This document shows, piece by piece, positions 56,240 to 64,000 of a DNA stretch of 64,000 nucleotides (positions are counted from its first letter, which is position 1; the number at the start of each line of letters is the position of its first letter). The translations under genes were made by a program, and so were the position numbers. A model generated the notes under the pieces. The model saw only the letters and a program-made list of their open reading frames with translations. It was not told where the DNA came from and made no database searches. Source of the DNA: Sphingomonas rubra (lineage in GTDB: Bacteria; Pseudomonadota; Alphaproteobacteria; Sphingomonadales; Sphingomonadaceae); assembly GCF_900115745.1 (NCBI RefSeq), contig NZ_FOXP01000001.1, positions 248,001-312,000 of the forward strand. The letters run 5' to 3'.

Positions 56240-58951
56240 GTGAAGAATAACGGTTTCAACGTCGCCGGTATCGGCGCGACGCTGCTCGCGAGCACCATGC
56301 TCGCCGGCGTCCCGGCCGCGGCGCAGACCACTGCTCCCGCGCCAAACACTGCCGCGCCCGCTGCTGCGGCGCCGGCGGAGGCTCAGGCTACGCCCGCGGC
56401 TTCCGCGCCGGTGTCGTCGGGAATTATACGCACGCTGCGGGTCGAGGGTTCCCAGCGTATCGAGCCGGAGACGGTTCTTTCCTACACAAAGCTGCGCGTC
56501 GGCATCCCCTATACCGCCGCCACGCTCGACCAGGCGCTGGTCGACCTTCAGGCGTCCGAACTGTTCGCCGACTACTCGATCTCGGGTGTCGAGAGCGGCG
56601 ACATCGTGCTGCGTATCCGCGAGAACCCAATCATCAACCGGGTGATCCTGGAAGGCAACAAGGCGATCAAGAGCGACAAGATCCAGAAGGAGATCAAGCT
56701 CGCTCCCCGTCAGATCTTCACGCGAACCGCGGTCCGCGCCGATGTCGCGCGGATCATCGAGCTCTATCGTCGCCAAGGCCGGTTCGCCGCGGTGGTCGAT
56801 CCCAAACAGGTCAACCTCGACCAGAACCGCGTCGACGTGGTGTTCGAGATCACCGAGGGCGCCAAGTCCAAGGTCCGCCAGATCAACATCATCGGCAACG
56901 AAAAGTTCTCGGACGACCAGCTGCGCGGTGAGATGGCGACCAAACAGTCGCGCTGGTTCCGCCTGCTGTCGTCCAACACCTCCTACGACCAGGATCGGCT
57001 CAACTACGACCAGCAGAAGCTGCGCCAGTTCTACCTGACGCAAGGCTATGCCGATTTCCGCGTCACCTCCGCGGTCGCGGAGCTGACGCCGGACAAGCGC
57101 GACTTCATCATCACCTACGTCGTTGAGGAAGGACAGCGGTACAAGTTCGGCGACGTCACGGTCGACAGCGAGATCCGCGACTTCAACAACGAGGCGCTCG
57201 CCAAGTCGCTGCCGATGAAGAAGGGCGATTGGTACAACGCCAAGCTGATCGAGGATTCGATCGACAGCCTCAACCAGGCGGCCGGCCTGTTCGGCTACGC
57301 GTTCACCGACACGAATGCCGACTTCAAGCCCGATCGATCCAACCTGACGATGGGAGTCGAGTTTCGCATCGGCCAGGCGCAGCGCACCTATGTCGAGCGG
57401 ATCGACATCAATGGTAACACGCAGACGCAGGACAAGGTCATCCGCCGCGAGATGCGCCTGGCCGAGGGCGACGCGTTCAACGACTTCCAGATCAAGCGCT
57501 CGCAGGACCGCATCAACAGCCTGGGCTTCTTCCAGGACAAGATGGAGCTGAAGCGTACGCAAGGCTCGGCACCCGATCGCATCATCATCGAGGCGCCGCT
57601 GGAGGAGAAGTCGACCGGTCAGCTCCAGCTGTCGGCGGGCTTCTCCAGCCTCGAGCGGTTCATCATCCAGGCGAACATCACGCAGGAGAATTTCCGCGGC
57701 AAGGGGCAGACGCTGTCGGCGGGCGTGAACTATTCGAGCTATCAGAAGTCGGTGCAGCTCGGCTTTACCGAGCCGTACCTGTTCGACAAGAACGTCGCCG
57801 TCGGCGTCGACGTGTTCCGCCGCGATCTCAACCAGTTCACGTTCGGCGCCAACAACAATCGCGAGAGCTTCTACCAGCAGATCTCCACCGGTTTCCAGGC
57901 TCGCGCCGGCGTGCCGCTGACGGAATATTGGTCGCTGTCCGGCCGCTACGGCTTGTCCTACGATGAGTTGACGGTCGGAGCACGCGGGCGCGGCGTGACC
58001 GGGCAGTGCGACCCGCTGCTCGCCGGTCAGTATCTCTGCGACCAGCTCGGCAATCGCTGGACGTCGTCGATCGGTTACTCGCTGATCTACAACAGCCTCA
58101 ACAGCGGCCTGCGCCCGACCGCCGGCACCCGCTTCACCTTCAGCCAGGATTTCGCCGGGCTGGGCGGCGACGTGAAGTACCTCCGCACCTCGGTCAACGG
58201 CGCCAAGTATTTCGGGCTGGGTAAAGGCTTCATCTTCTCGGTGCTGGGCGAGGGCGGCTACATCTTCTCGTGGGAAGATCGTATCCGCGCCGGTGCGGAC
58301 AGGGTCCGGATCACCGACCGCTTCTATCTCGGCGAACCCAATTTCCGCGGCTTCGATATCCGCGGTGTCGGACCTCGCGTGCGTCGCCGCTTCTATAACG
58401 ACAGCGTGACGCAGCAGGCGCTGCTTCCCGTCGATCGGAACAACAACAACAGCGACGACTCGCTGGGTGGGCGCGCCTATTATCTCGGCCGGGCAGAACT
58501 GGAAATCCCGCTGGGGGCAGGCGCGCGGGAACTGGGTCTGCGGCCATCGATCTACGCGCAGGTCGGCAGCCTCTTCAGCGTCACGCGCCCGTTGTTGAAC
58601 CAGAACTTCGCGCAAACCCGCGATGCGAACGGCAATCTGGTCTTCAATCCCGATGGCTCACCGAACCTGATCCGGAACTACACGACACCCACCGGCGCGA
58701 CGACCACCTGTCCCACGGGTGAGCGCCTCGTTCCGACCGGCGCGTGCGTCGGCAACACCGTGAATGTCGCTCAGCCACTCTTCTTCGAGGAGTTTCTCGG
58801 CAACTCTCCTCGGCCACGCGTATCGGTCGGCGTCGGCGTCAATTGGAACTCGCCGTTCGGCCCGCTCCGCATCGATCTCGCCCGCGCCCTTATCAAACAA
58901 CGTGGCGACGACGACAAACTCATCACTTTCAACGTAGGGACGCAGTTCTGA
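56240..58951 (+). CDS. bamA: Outer membrane protein assembly factor BamA
   Basis: 903 residues. Signal peptide, then a Pro/Ala-rich stretch (about 30-58) before five POTRA repeats (first: IIRTLRVEGSQRIEPETVL; another: INIIGNEKFSDDQLRGEMAT; another: RIDINGNTQTQDKVIRREM) and a C-terminal Omp85 beta barrel ending FNVGTQF with the terminal Phe. FRGFDIRGVGPR corresponds to the conserved loop-6 VRGF/Y-type motif. Start is GTG at 56240. The Pro/Ala segment is an extension typical of sphingomonads. Confidence 0.96.
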   Translation: MKNNGFNVAGIGATLLASTMLAGVPAAAQTTAPAPNTAAPAAAAPAEAQATPAASAPVSSGIIRTLRVEGSQRIEPETVLSYTKLRVGIPYTAATLDQALVDLQASELFADYSISGVESGDIVLRIRENPIINRVILEGNKAIKSDKIQKEIKLAPRQIFTRTAVRADVARIIELYRRQGRFAAVVDPKQVNLDQNRVDVVFEITEGAKSKVRQINIIGNEKFSDDQLRGEMATKQSRWFRLLSSNTSYDQDRLNYDQQKLRQFYLTQGYADFRVTSAVAELTPDKRDFIITYVVEEGQRYKFGDVTVDSEIRDFNNEALAKSLPMKKGDWYNAKLIEDSIDSLNQAAGLFGYAFTDTNADFKPDRSNLTMGVEFRIGQAQRTYVERIDINGNTQTQDKVIRREMRLAEGDAFNDFQIKRSQDRINSLGFFQDKMELKRTQGSAPDRIIIEAPLEEKSTGQLQLSAGFSSLERFIIQANITQENFRGKGQTLSAGVNYSSYQKSVQLGFTEPYLFDKNVAVGVDVFRRDLNQFTFGANNNRESFYQQISTGFQARAGVPLTEYWSLSGRYGLSYDELTVGARGRGVTGQCDPLLAGQYLCDQLGNRWTSSIGYSLIYNSLNSGLRPTAGTRFTFSQDFAGLGGDVKYLRTSVNGAKYFGLGKGFIFSVLGEGGYIFSWEDRIRAGADRVRITDRFYLGEPNFRGFDIRGVGPRVRRRFYNDSVTQQALLPVDRNNNNSDDSLGGRAYYLGRAELEIPLGAGARELGLRPSIYAQVGSLFSVTRPLLNQNFAQTRDANGNLVFNPDGSPNLIRNYTTPTGATTTCPTGERLVPTGACVGNTVNVAQPLFFEEFLGNSPRPRVSVGVGVNWNSPFGPLRIDLARALIKQRGDDDKLITFNVGTQF

Positions 58952-59622
58952 TGACTCTCAAGACGATCCTCCTCGCTGCGGCTCTCGTTGCCGCGCCGAC
59001 CGTTGCCCCAGGTCTCGCCTTCGCGCAGGCAGGCGGCGTCGCCATCGCCAACCCGGAAGGCGCCGTCGCCGGCTCGCGCGCCTGGGCCACTGCCCGCACG
59101 CAGATCGAGACGACGTACAAGACGCAGCTCGATCAGGCGCAGGCGCGCCGCGACGCGATCAGCCGCGAACTCCAGCCGCTGGTGACCGCCTTCAACACCG
59201 CCCGCGCGGCGCCCAATGCCAATCAGGCATCGCTCCAGACCCAGGCGCAGGCGATCCAGACCCGCGAGCAGGCCGGCCAGGCCGAGCTCCAGCGCCTGAC
59301 CGCGCCCGCCTCGCGCGCGCAGGCTTACGCGATCGAGCAGATCTCGGCCAAGCTGCCGGACGCCGTCCAGGCGGTGGTGCGTGCGCGCAACATCAACCTG
59401 CTGCTCCGTCCCGACGCGGCGCTGTTCAGCCAGCCCGCCGCCGACGTGACCGCGGCGATCACCACCGAGCTCGATCGCCTGGTGCCGACCGTCAACACCA
59501 CGCCGCCCGCCAACTGGCAGCCCGGCCAGCAGCAGCAGGGCGGTGCCGCCGGTGCCGCGCCGACCGCGGGTGCCCGCCCCGCCGCCACGACGCCCGCGCG
59601 TCCGTCGACCGGCGGCCGCTGA
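58951..59622 (+). CDS. skp: Skp/OmpH-family periplasmic chaperone
   Basis: 223 residues. Signal peptide MTLKTILLAAALVAAPTVAPGLAFAQ, then the OmpH core with long coiled-coil arms (about 55-150, TQIETTYKTQLDQAQARRDA) and NINLLLRPDAALF near residue 150. A Gln/Gly/Pro/Ala-rich C-terminal tail (about 185-223) is extra to the classical Skp. It escorts outer-membrane proteins to BamA. The ATG overlaps the bamA stop (TGATG). Confidence 0.92.
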   Translation: MTLKTILLAAALVAAPTVAPGLAFAQAGGVAIANPEGAVAGSRAWATARTQIETTYKTQLDQAQARRDAISRELQPLVTAFNTARAAPNANQASLQTQAQAIQTREQAGQAELQRLTAPASRAQAYAIEQISAKLPDAVQAVVRARNINLLLRPDAALFSQPAADVTAAITTELDRLVPTVNTTPPANWQPGQQQQGGAAGAAPTAGARPAATTPARPSTGGR

Positions 59623-59625
59623 CCG

Positions 59626-60093
59626 ATGGGCGAGGGGAGCATGGGTCCGCTCGACATCGGGCGGGTCATGGCGGCGCTGCCGCATCGCTATCCCATGCTC
59701 CTCGTCGACCGTGTCGAGGAGCTGGAGAAGGACCGGTCGATCGCCGCCATCAAGGCGGTGACGATCAACGAGCAGTTCTTCCAGGGCCACTTTCCCGGTC
59801 GACCGATCATGCCCGGCGTCCTCATCGTCGAGGCGCTGGCGCAGGCCGCCGGCATCCTGGCGGTGGAGAGCCTGGGCCTCGCCGGCTCGGGCAAGCTCGT
59901 CTATTTCATGGCGATCGACGGCGCCAAGTTCAGGAAGCCGGTCGAACCGGGCGTCCTGCTTCGCCTGGAGGCCGAGTTCGTGCAGAAGCGCGCCTCCGTC
60001 TGCAAGTTCGCCGGACGCGCGACGATCGACGGGCAGCTCGTCGCCGAAGCCAACTTCACGGCGATGATCGCCGATCCGCCCAAGGCGGCGTAG
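59626..60093 (+). CDS. fabZ: 3-hydroxyacyl-ACP dehydratase FabZ
   Basis: 155 residues, hotdog fold. Catalytic His55 in [15 protein letters not shown] and Glu69 in [11 protein letters not shown]; start region [13 protein letters not shown]. It dehydrates 3-hydroxyacyl-ACP in fatty-acid synthesis. It follows skp by 3 bases; lpxD, which normally lies between them, and lpxA, which normally follows, are absent. Confidence 0.96.
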   Translation: MGEGSMGPLDIGRVMAALPHRYPMLLVDRVEELEKDRSIAAIKAVTINEQFFQGHFPGRPIMPGVLIVEALAQAAGILAVESLGLAGSGKLVYFMAIDGAKFRKPVEPGVLLRLEAEFVQKRASVCKFAGRATIDGQLVAEANFTAMIADPPKAA

Positions 60094-60187
60094 GCACCCG
60101 CCTTTGACTTTCCGGGCGTCCGCCGCTAGGCGCGCGTCCTCTCATTTCCAGGCTGGTCGGAACCAGCCGTCCTCGGAGCAGATTGCC

Positions 60188-60418
60188 ATGAAGGCCGATA
60201 CCCATCCCGACTATCACACCATCAAGGTCCAGATGACCGATGGCACCGTGTACGAGACCCGCTCCACCTGGGGCAAGGAAGGCGACACGATGACGCTGGA
60301 GATCGATCCGCTGGCGCATCCGGCCTGGACCGGCGGCAAGGGTCAGCTCCTCGATCAGGGTGGTCAGGTCGCCCGCTTCAACAAGCGCTTCGGCGGCGGG
60401 CTCACGCTCCGCAAGTAA
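60188..60418 (+). CDS. rpmE: 50S ribosomal protein L31, zinc-free type
   Basis: 76 residues: [36 protein letters not shown] and the final [13 protein letters not shown]. It contains no cysteine, so it is the C-minus form that does not bind zinc. Located 94 bases downstream of fabZ. Confidence 0.96.
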   Translation: MKADTHPDYHTIKVQMTDGTVYETRSTWGKEGDTMTLEIDPLAHPAWTGGKGQLLDQGGQVARFNKRFGGGLTLRK

Positions 60419-60462
60419 TTGCGTTCACTCGGCGGAAACCATTTTCGCGTCATACCGGGCGC

Positions 60463-60774
60463 ATGTTCGCCGCCGAGTTCGAACCCGCAGACATCGCGAG
60501 CCGACGCCGCTCCGAGCGCGCGTCGGTGTCGCTCGACGCCGAGCTCGACCGCGGCGGCATGGGCCGCACGCTCTGCAAGGTCGTGGACATCTCCCTCCAC
60601 GGCGCCCGCCTTTCCAGCTACTCGGCCCTCCGCCGCGGCCAGTCGATCGAACTGACATTGCCGCAGATTGGGCAGGTCGTGGCCGACGTGATGTGGGCGG
60701 ACGACTTCACCGCCGGCTGCCAGTTCCGTCAGCCGCTGTCGCAGGACCAGCTCGACCAATTGATCGTCGACTGA
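60463..60774 (+). CDS. PilZ-domain protein
   Basis: 103 residues, a single PilZ domain. The cyclic-di-GMP binding signatures are present: RRRSERASV (RxxxR) and DISLHGARL (D/N-x-S-x-x-G). It is likely a small cytosolic c-di-GMP effector or adaptor. Partner unknown. The ATG is preceded by cgggcgc, a weak site. Confidence 0.9.
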   Translation: MFAAEFEPADIASRRRSERASVSLDAELDRGGMGRTLCKVVDISLHGARLSSYSALRRGQSIELTLPQIGQVVADVMWADDFTAGCQFRQPLSQDQLDQLIVD

Positions 60775-60779
60775 GCCGG

Positions 60780-60869
60780 TGGCGGAGAGAGTGGGATTCG
60801 AACCCACGGTGGGCGTGAACCCACGGCGGTTTTCAAGACCGCTGCCTTAAACCACTCGGCCATCTCTCC
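60780..60869 (-). tRNA. tRNA-Ser(TGA)
   Basis: Minus-strand tRNA of 90 bases including encoded CCA. Acceptor ggagaga / tctctcc, anticodon stem gcggt / accgc around loop cttgaaa (anticodon TGA, decoding UCA), a long variable arm (cgtgggttcacgcccacc) typical of serine tRNA, and T-arm ggttcgaatcc. Confidence 0.95.
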
Positions 60870-60961
60870 GACACGCTCCGCATAGCGCGCGCGCTCGCCC
60901 GTGCAAGCCCGACGACGGCCCGAGCTTGCCCCCGCCGCCCGCAATCGCGACAGAGGTCGGC

Positions 60962-62014
60962 ATGAGGGGGATCATCTTCGCGCGAATGCTCGCGCTCGCC
61001 GCCGTCGGGCTGTCCATCACTGCCACGCCTGCCGCCGCGCAGGATGTGGCTCCGTCGCCGCAGGAGCTCGCCTTCCAGGCTTATCTGCAGGACGTCGGTC
61101 GTCGTGCCGTCGCCCAAGGGGTGTCGGCGGGAACGGTGGCGCGCGAGTTCGCCGGGCTGACGCTCAACAGCCGCGTGATCGATCTCGATCGCGCCCAGCC
61201 GGGCAATCCGCAGAGCAGCAGCTTCTCGCCCTTCGCGCCGTATCGCCGCGAGCATGTCGACGCGGCCCGCATCGATCGCGGGCGTGCCGTGTATCAGGCG
61301 CAGCGCGGGCGCCTCGCCGCGATCGAGCGCGAGACGGGGGTACCCCAATCGGTGATGGTGGCCATCTGGGGGCACGAGACGAACTACGGGTCGTACACCG
61401 GCAATTTCGACCTGATCCGCTCGCTCGCCAGCCTCGCCTACGAAGGGCGCCGTCGCGCGCTGTTTGAGGGCGAGCTGATCGCGGCGCTGAAGATGGTCGA
61501 TCGCGGCATCACCCGGTCGCAGCTGAAGGGAAGTTGGGCCGGTGCCACCGGCAATCCGCAGTTTCTGCCGTCCATCTACTTGCGCCTGGCCCGCGACGGC
61601 GACGGGGATGGCCGCGCCGACATCTGGTCGAGCCAGGCCGACACGCTCGCCTCCATCGCCAACTATTTCACCGATGCCGGCTGGCGTCCGGGCGAGCCCT
61701 GGGGCGTGGCGGTGTCGGTGCCGGCGAGCGTCGACCGATCGTCCGTGCAGAACCGTCTCGTCAGCCCGCGCTGCCCGCGGGTGTTCCAGCGCCACAGCGG
61801 CTGGCGCACAATCGGCGAGTGGCGCGCGCTCGGCCTGGTGCCGCAGGGACGCGCCTGGCCGGCCGACGACGTGCAGGCGACGCTGATCGAACCGGACGGG
61901 GAGACGGCGACCGCCTATCTGCTCACCGGCAATTACCGCGTCATCCTGGATTACAATTGCTCCAACTTCTACGCGCTGTCGGTCGGGCTGCTCGCCGACG
62001 CGATCGAAGGATAG
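60962..62014 (+). CDS. Lytic murein transglycosylase (MltB type)
   Basis: 350 residues. Signal peptide MRGIIFARMLALAAVGLSI...AAAQ. Catalytic Glu139 in AIWGHETNYGSYTGNFD, then SWAGATGNPQFLPSIYLRLARDGD and ANYFTDAGWRPGEPWG, all MltB/SltB1 features. No lipobox is evident, so a soluble periplasmic form is inferred. It works on peptidoglycan together with the adjacent D,D-carboxypeptidase. Confidence 0.92.
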   Translation: MRGIIFARMLALAAVGLSITATPAAAQDVAPSPQELAFQAYLQDVGRRAVAQGVSAGTVAREFAGLTLNSRVIDLDRAQPGNPQSSSFSPFAPYRREHVDAARIDRGRAVYQAQRGRLAAIERETGVPQSVMVAIWGHETNYGSYTGNFDLIRSLASLAYEGRRRALFEGELIAALKMVDRGITRSQLKGSWAGATGNPQFLPSIYLRLARDGDGDGRADIWSSQADTLASIANYFTDAGWRPGEPWGVAVSVPASVDRSSVQNRLVSPRCPRVFQRHSGWRTIGEWRALGLVPQGRAWPADDVQATLIEPDGETATAYLLTGNYRVILDYNCSNFYALSVGLLADAIEG

Positions 62015-62097
62015 ACGCCGAGCGCGCGTGACGCCGCCGCCGCGTGCGGCTATGCCGATGCGCAGTTCACCGCCACCGCCTGACCACGGACCTCCTC

Positions 62098-63267
62098 ATG
62101 AAGCTTATCGCGCCCATCGCCGCTCCGCTCTCCCTCGTGGCCGCGGCGGTTCCCACGCTCGCGGCGGCGCCTCAGTTCCAGACGCCGGCACCCGTCGCCT
62201 TTCTGCAGGACCTGTCGACCGGCGCGGTGCTGTTCTCGCGCGACGCCGACCGGCGCATGCCGCCCGCGTCGATGGCCAAGATGATGACGGTCTACGTCGC
62301 CTTCGACCTCATCAAGCGCGGTGAGCTGAAGCTCAACGACATGGTGACCGTGCAGCCGGAAACCTGGCGCAAGTGGCACGGGCCGCAGGCGGGCTCGACC
62401 ATGTTCCTGTCGGCGGGCGAGCAGGTCAGCGTCGCCAACCTCCTCTACGGCATCGTCACCTTGTCGGGGAACGACGCCTGCGTGGTGTTGGCCGAGCACA
62501 TCTCCGGCACCGAGCAGAGCTTCGCGGAGCGGATGAACCGCGTGGCCCAGCAGATCGGCCTCAAGAACAGCCATTTCGGCAATTCGAACGGCTGGCCGGA
62601 CGAGGGCGTGACCTTTGTCACCGCGCGCGACCTGGCGACGCTGGCGGAGCAGACGATCACCAACTTTCCGCAGCTCTACAAACAGTTCTACAGCCGCCGC
62701 GACTTCACCTGGGGCAAGACGATGGGGGGCAACGCCATCACCCAGGCGAACCGCGATCCGCTGCTCGGCCGCGTCGCCGGTGCCGACGGGCTGAAGACCG
62801 GCCATACCGAGGAAGCGGGTTACGGCTTCACCGGCTCGGCCGAGCAGAACGGCCGCCGGCTGGTGATGGTGATGGCGGGGCTCAACAGCTTCAACCAGCG
62901 CGCCGACGAGTCCGTCAACTTCATGAACTGGGGCTTCCGCGCGTGGCAGGCGAAGCCGGTCGCCGCCAAGGGCAAGCAGGTCGCCACCGCCGAGGTGCAG
63001 ATGGGCGACGCGTCGAAAGTCGCCTTGGTCGCCGGGCAGGACCTGAAGGTCACCATTCCCGCCGGCCTCGCCCCCGAACTGGCCGCCAAGGTCGTGTACC
63101 AGGGGCCGATCAAGGCGCCGATCAAGGCGGGGCAGCACATCGCCGACCTCGTCGTCACCTCGCCCGACATGCCCGCGCAGCGCCTGCCGCTGGTGGCGGC
63201 CGCCGACGTGGGGGAGGCCGGGTTCTTCGGTCGGGCTTGGGCGGGGCTGACGTCGTTGTTCGGCTGA
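62098..63267 (+). CDS. dacC: D-alanyl-D-alanine carboxypeptidase (DacA/C type, PBP5-like)
   Basis: 389 residues. Signal peptide, then the serine-type transpeptidase domain with SxxK (PASMAKMM, Ser58 and Lys61), SGN (TLSGNDACVVLAEH) and KTG (GLKTGHTEEAGYG); a C-terminal beta-rich domain (about 280-370) and an amphipathic end RAWAGLTSLFG for membrane attachment. It trims pentapeptide stems in peptidoglycan. The symbol among DacA/DacC/DacF paralogues is uncertain. Confidence 0.92.
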   Translation: MKLIAPIAAPLSLVAAAVPTLAAAPQFQTPAPVAFLQDLSTGAVLFSRDADRRMPPASMAKMMTVYVAFDLIKRGELKLNDMVTVQPETWRKWHGPQAGSTMFLSAGEQVSVANLLYGIVTLSGNDACVVLAEHISGTEQSFAERMNRVAQQIGLKNSHFGNSNGWPDEGVTFVTARDLATLAEQTITNFPQLYKQFYSRRDFTWGKTMGGNAITQANRDPLLGRVAGADGLKTGHTEEAGYGFTGSAEQNGRRLVMVMAGLNSFNQRADESVNFMNWGFRAWQAKPVAAKGKQVATAEVQMGDASKVALVAGQDLKVTIPAGLAPELAAKVVYQGPIKAPIKAGQHIADLVVTSPDMPAQRLPLVAAADVGEAGFFGRAWAGLTSLFG

Positions 63268-63279
63268 GCTCCATGCTTC

Positions 63280-63364
63280 CGTCATTCCGGACTTGATCCG
63301 GCATCCAGAGCCACGATTGCACCGCTGCTTGGCCCTGGACACAGGGACAAGCCCGGTGTGACGG
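63280..63364. repeat. REP-like inverted repeat, family C, copy 2
   Basis: Arms 63280-63308 and 63335-63364, related to 6661-6746 but with several mismatches on the right arm (cctggacacagggacaagcc). Spacer includes gagccacga, also present in copy 1. It lies between dacC and holB. Confidence 0.8.
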
Positions 63365-63376
63365 ATCGCTTCACGC

Positions 63377-64000
63377 ATGACCCTTCTCGGCAACATCACT
63401 GCCCATGACGCCTTTCTCGCCGCGCTGGCGGGCGGCGCGCTCCACCATGCCTGGCTGCTGACCGGGCCGGAGGGCGTCGGCAAGGCGAGCTTCGCCCAGG
63501 CCGCCGCGCTGCGCATGCTGGCGCAAGGGGCAGGCGAGGTGCTGCCGAGCGGGCTCGGCGTGCCGGACGACAGTCGCACGCGTGCGCTGGTCGAGGCGGG
63601 GTCGCATCCCGACTACCGCCTGCTCGCCCGCTTGCCCAAGGACGCCGACAAGCCCGACGAGGATCTCGCCCGCTCGATCACCATCGCGCAGGTCCGCGCG
63701 CTCCAGCCGCTGTTCGCGACCGTGCCGTCGATGAGCAGCCGCCGAGTGGTGCTCATCGACGCGATCGACGACCTGGAGAGGAGCGGCGCCAACGCCCTGC
63801 TCAAGAATCTGGAGGAGCCGCCCGCCGGCACGATCTTCCTGCTCGTCAGCCATGCGCCGGGCAAGCTGCTGCCGACGATCCGGTCGCGCTGCCGGATCGT
63901 GCGGTTCGGCCGGCTGACCGACGAGGAGACCGCCACCGCGCTGCGCCGCGCGTCTCCCGAGGCCGACGAGCGGGAGATCGCGGCGCTGGTCGCCGCCGCC
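63377..64000 (+). CDS. holB: DNA polymerase III subunit delta', N-terminal part
   Basis: The gene runs off the window end (208 codons seen). AAA+ clamp-loader subunit: HHAWLLTGPEGVGKASFAQAAA holds a P-loop-like segment (with Ala where ATP-binding members have Thr or Ser, as in delta'), then RVVLIDAIDDLERSGANALLKNLEEPP (sensor/Walker B equivalent) and RSRCRIVRFGRL (sensor 1/SRC motif). The start ATG at 63377 follows the REP-like repeat. Confidence 0.93.
   Translation, partial: MTLLGNITAHDAFLAALAGGALHHAWLLTGPEGVGKASFAQAAALRMLAQGAGEVLPSGLGVPDDSRTRALVEAGSHPDYRLLARLPKDADKPDEDLARSITIAQVRALQPLFATVPSMSSRRVVLIDAIDDLERSGANALLKNLEEPPAGTIFLLVSHAPGKLLPTIRSRCRIVRFGRLTDEETATALRRASPEADEREIAALVAAA

Overview
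The window is a stretch of high-GC chromosome from an alphaproteobacterium, almost certainly a sphingomonad (Sphingomonas or a close relative). The inference rests on four things: the chvI-chvG-hprK-rapZ-ptsIIA-ptsH gene order beside pckA; the rpsB-tsf-pyrH-frr-uppS-cdsA-dxr-rseP-bamA-skp-fabZ block in which skp runs directly into fabZ without lpxD or lpxA (sphingomonads carry glycosphingolipids instead of lipid A); an ACE-like M2 peptidase, a TorF-type porin and a GFOR-like Tat oxidoreductase; and several families of palindromic intergenic repeats. The window starts inside ilvD and ends inside holB. No rRNA operon, prophage, CRISPR array or recognisable IS transposase is present.

Layout. 1-3.2 kb: end of ilvD, the nnr NAD(P)HX repair enzyme and a 4Fe-4S RNA methyltransferase. 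3.2-3.6 kb: a gene-free mosaic of repeats with a G12 run. 3.6-8.3 kb: truA-fmt facing away from recR-def, then rmuC. 8.3-10 kb: a compositionally atypical patch with a DMT exporter. 10-15.5 kb: an eight-gene leftward operon (ChvI/ChvG two-component system, truncated HprK, RapZ, EIIA-Man, HPr, SPOUT methyltransferase, lipoprotein), divergent from pckA. 17.3-26.4 kb: alpha/beta hydrolase, M2 peptidase, a histone-H1-like small protein, a NYN-LOTUS protein, GreB (read through into a small downstream protein), Slt, dapA and a YcaQ-like glycosylase. 26.4-31.7 kb: leftward otsA, GH15 and otsB, preceded by a GFOR-like oxidoreductase. 31.7-40.5 kb: a complete propionyl-CoA to succinyl-CoA operon (pccB, epimerase, enoyl-CoA hydratase, mutase, bioB, DUF4160, DUF2442, pccA). 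40.5-47.3 kb: aspartic protease, KefB-type antiporter, hexapeptide protein, icd, psd-pssA. 47.6-60.4 kb: the translation, isoprenoid and envelope block. 60.4-64 kb: PilZ, tRNA-Ser, MltB, D,D-carboxypeptidase and holB.

The most unusual observation is that two enzymes of one pathway, methylmalonyl-CoA mutase and the propionyl-CoA carboxylase alpha subunit, each carry an in-frame insertion of roughly 45 codons encoded by a palindromic element of the same family (boundary hairpins of the type cctcccc...ggggagg). The elements appear to be translated inside otherwise normal proteins, recalling the Rickettsia palindromic elements. A related-looking hairpin sits where greB has lost its stop codon and reads through into the next gene. 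Most operons here are tightly packed with ATGA, GTGA or TGATG start-stop overlaps, and one gene (YcaQ-like) appears to use a CTG start overlapping the dapA stop.
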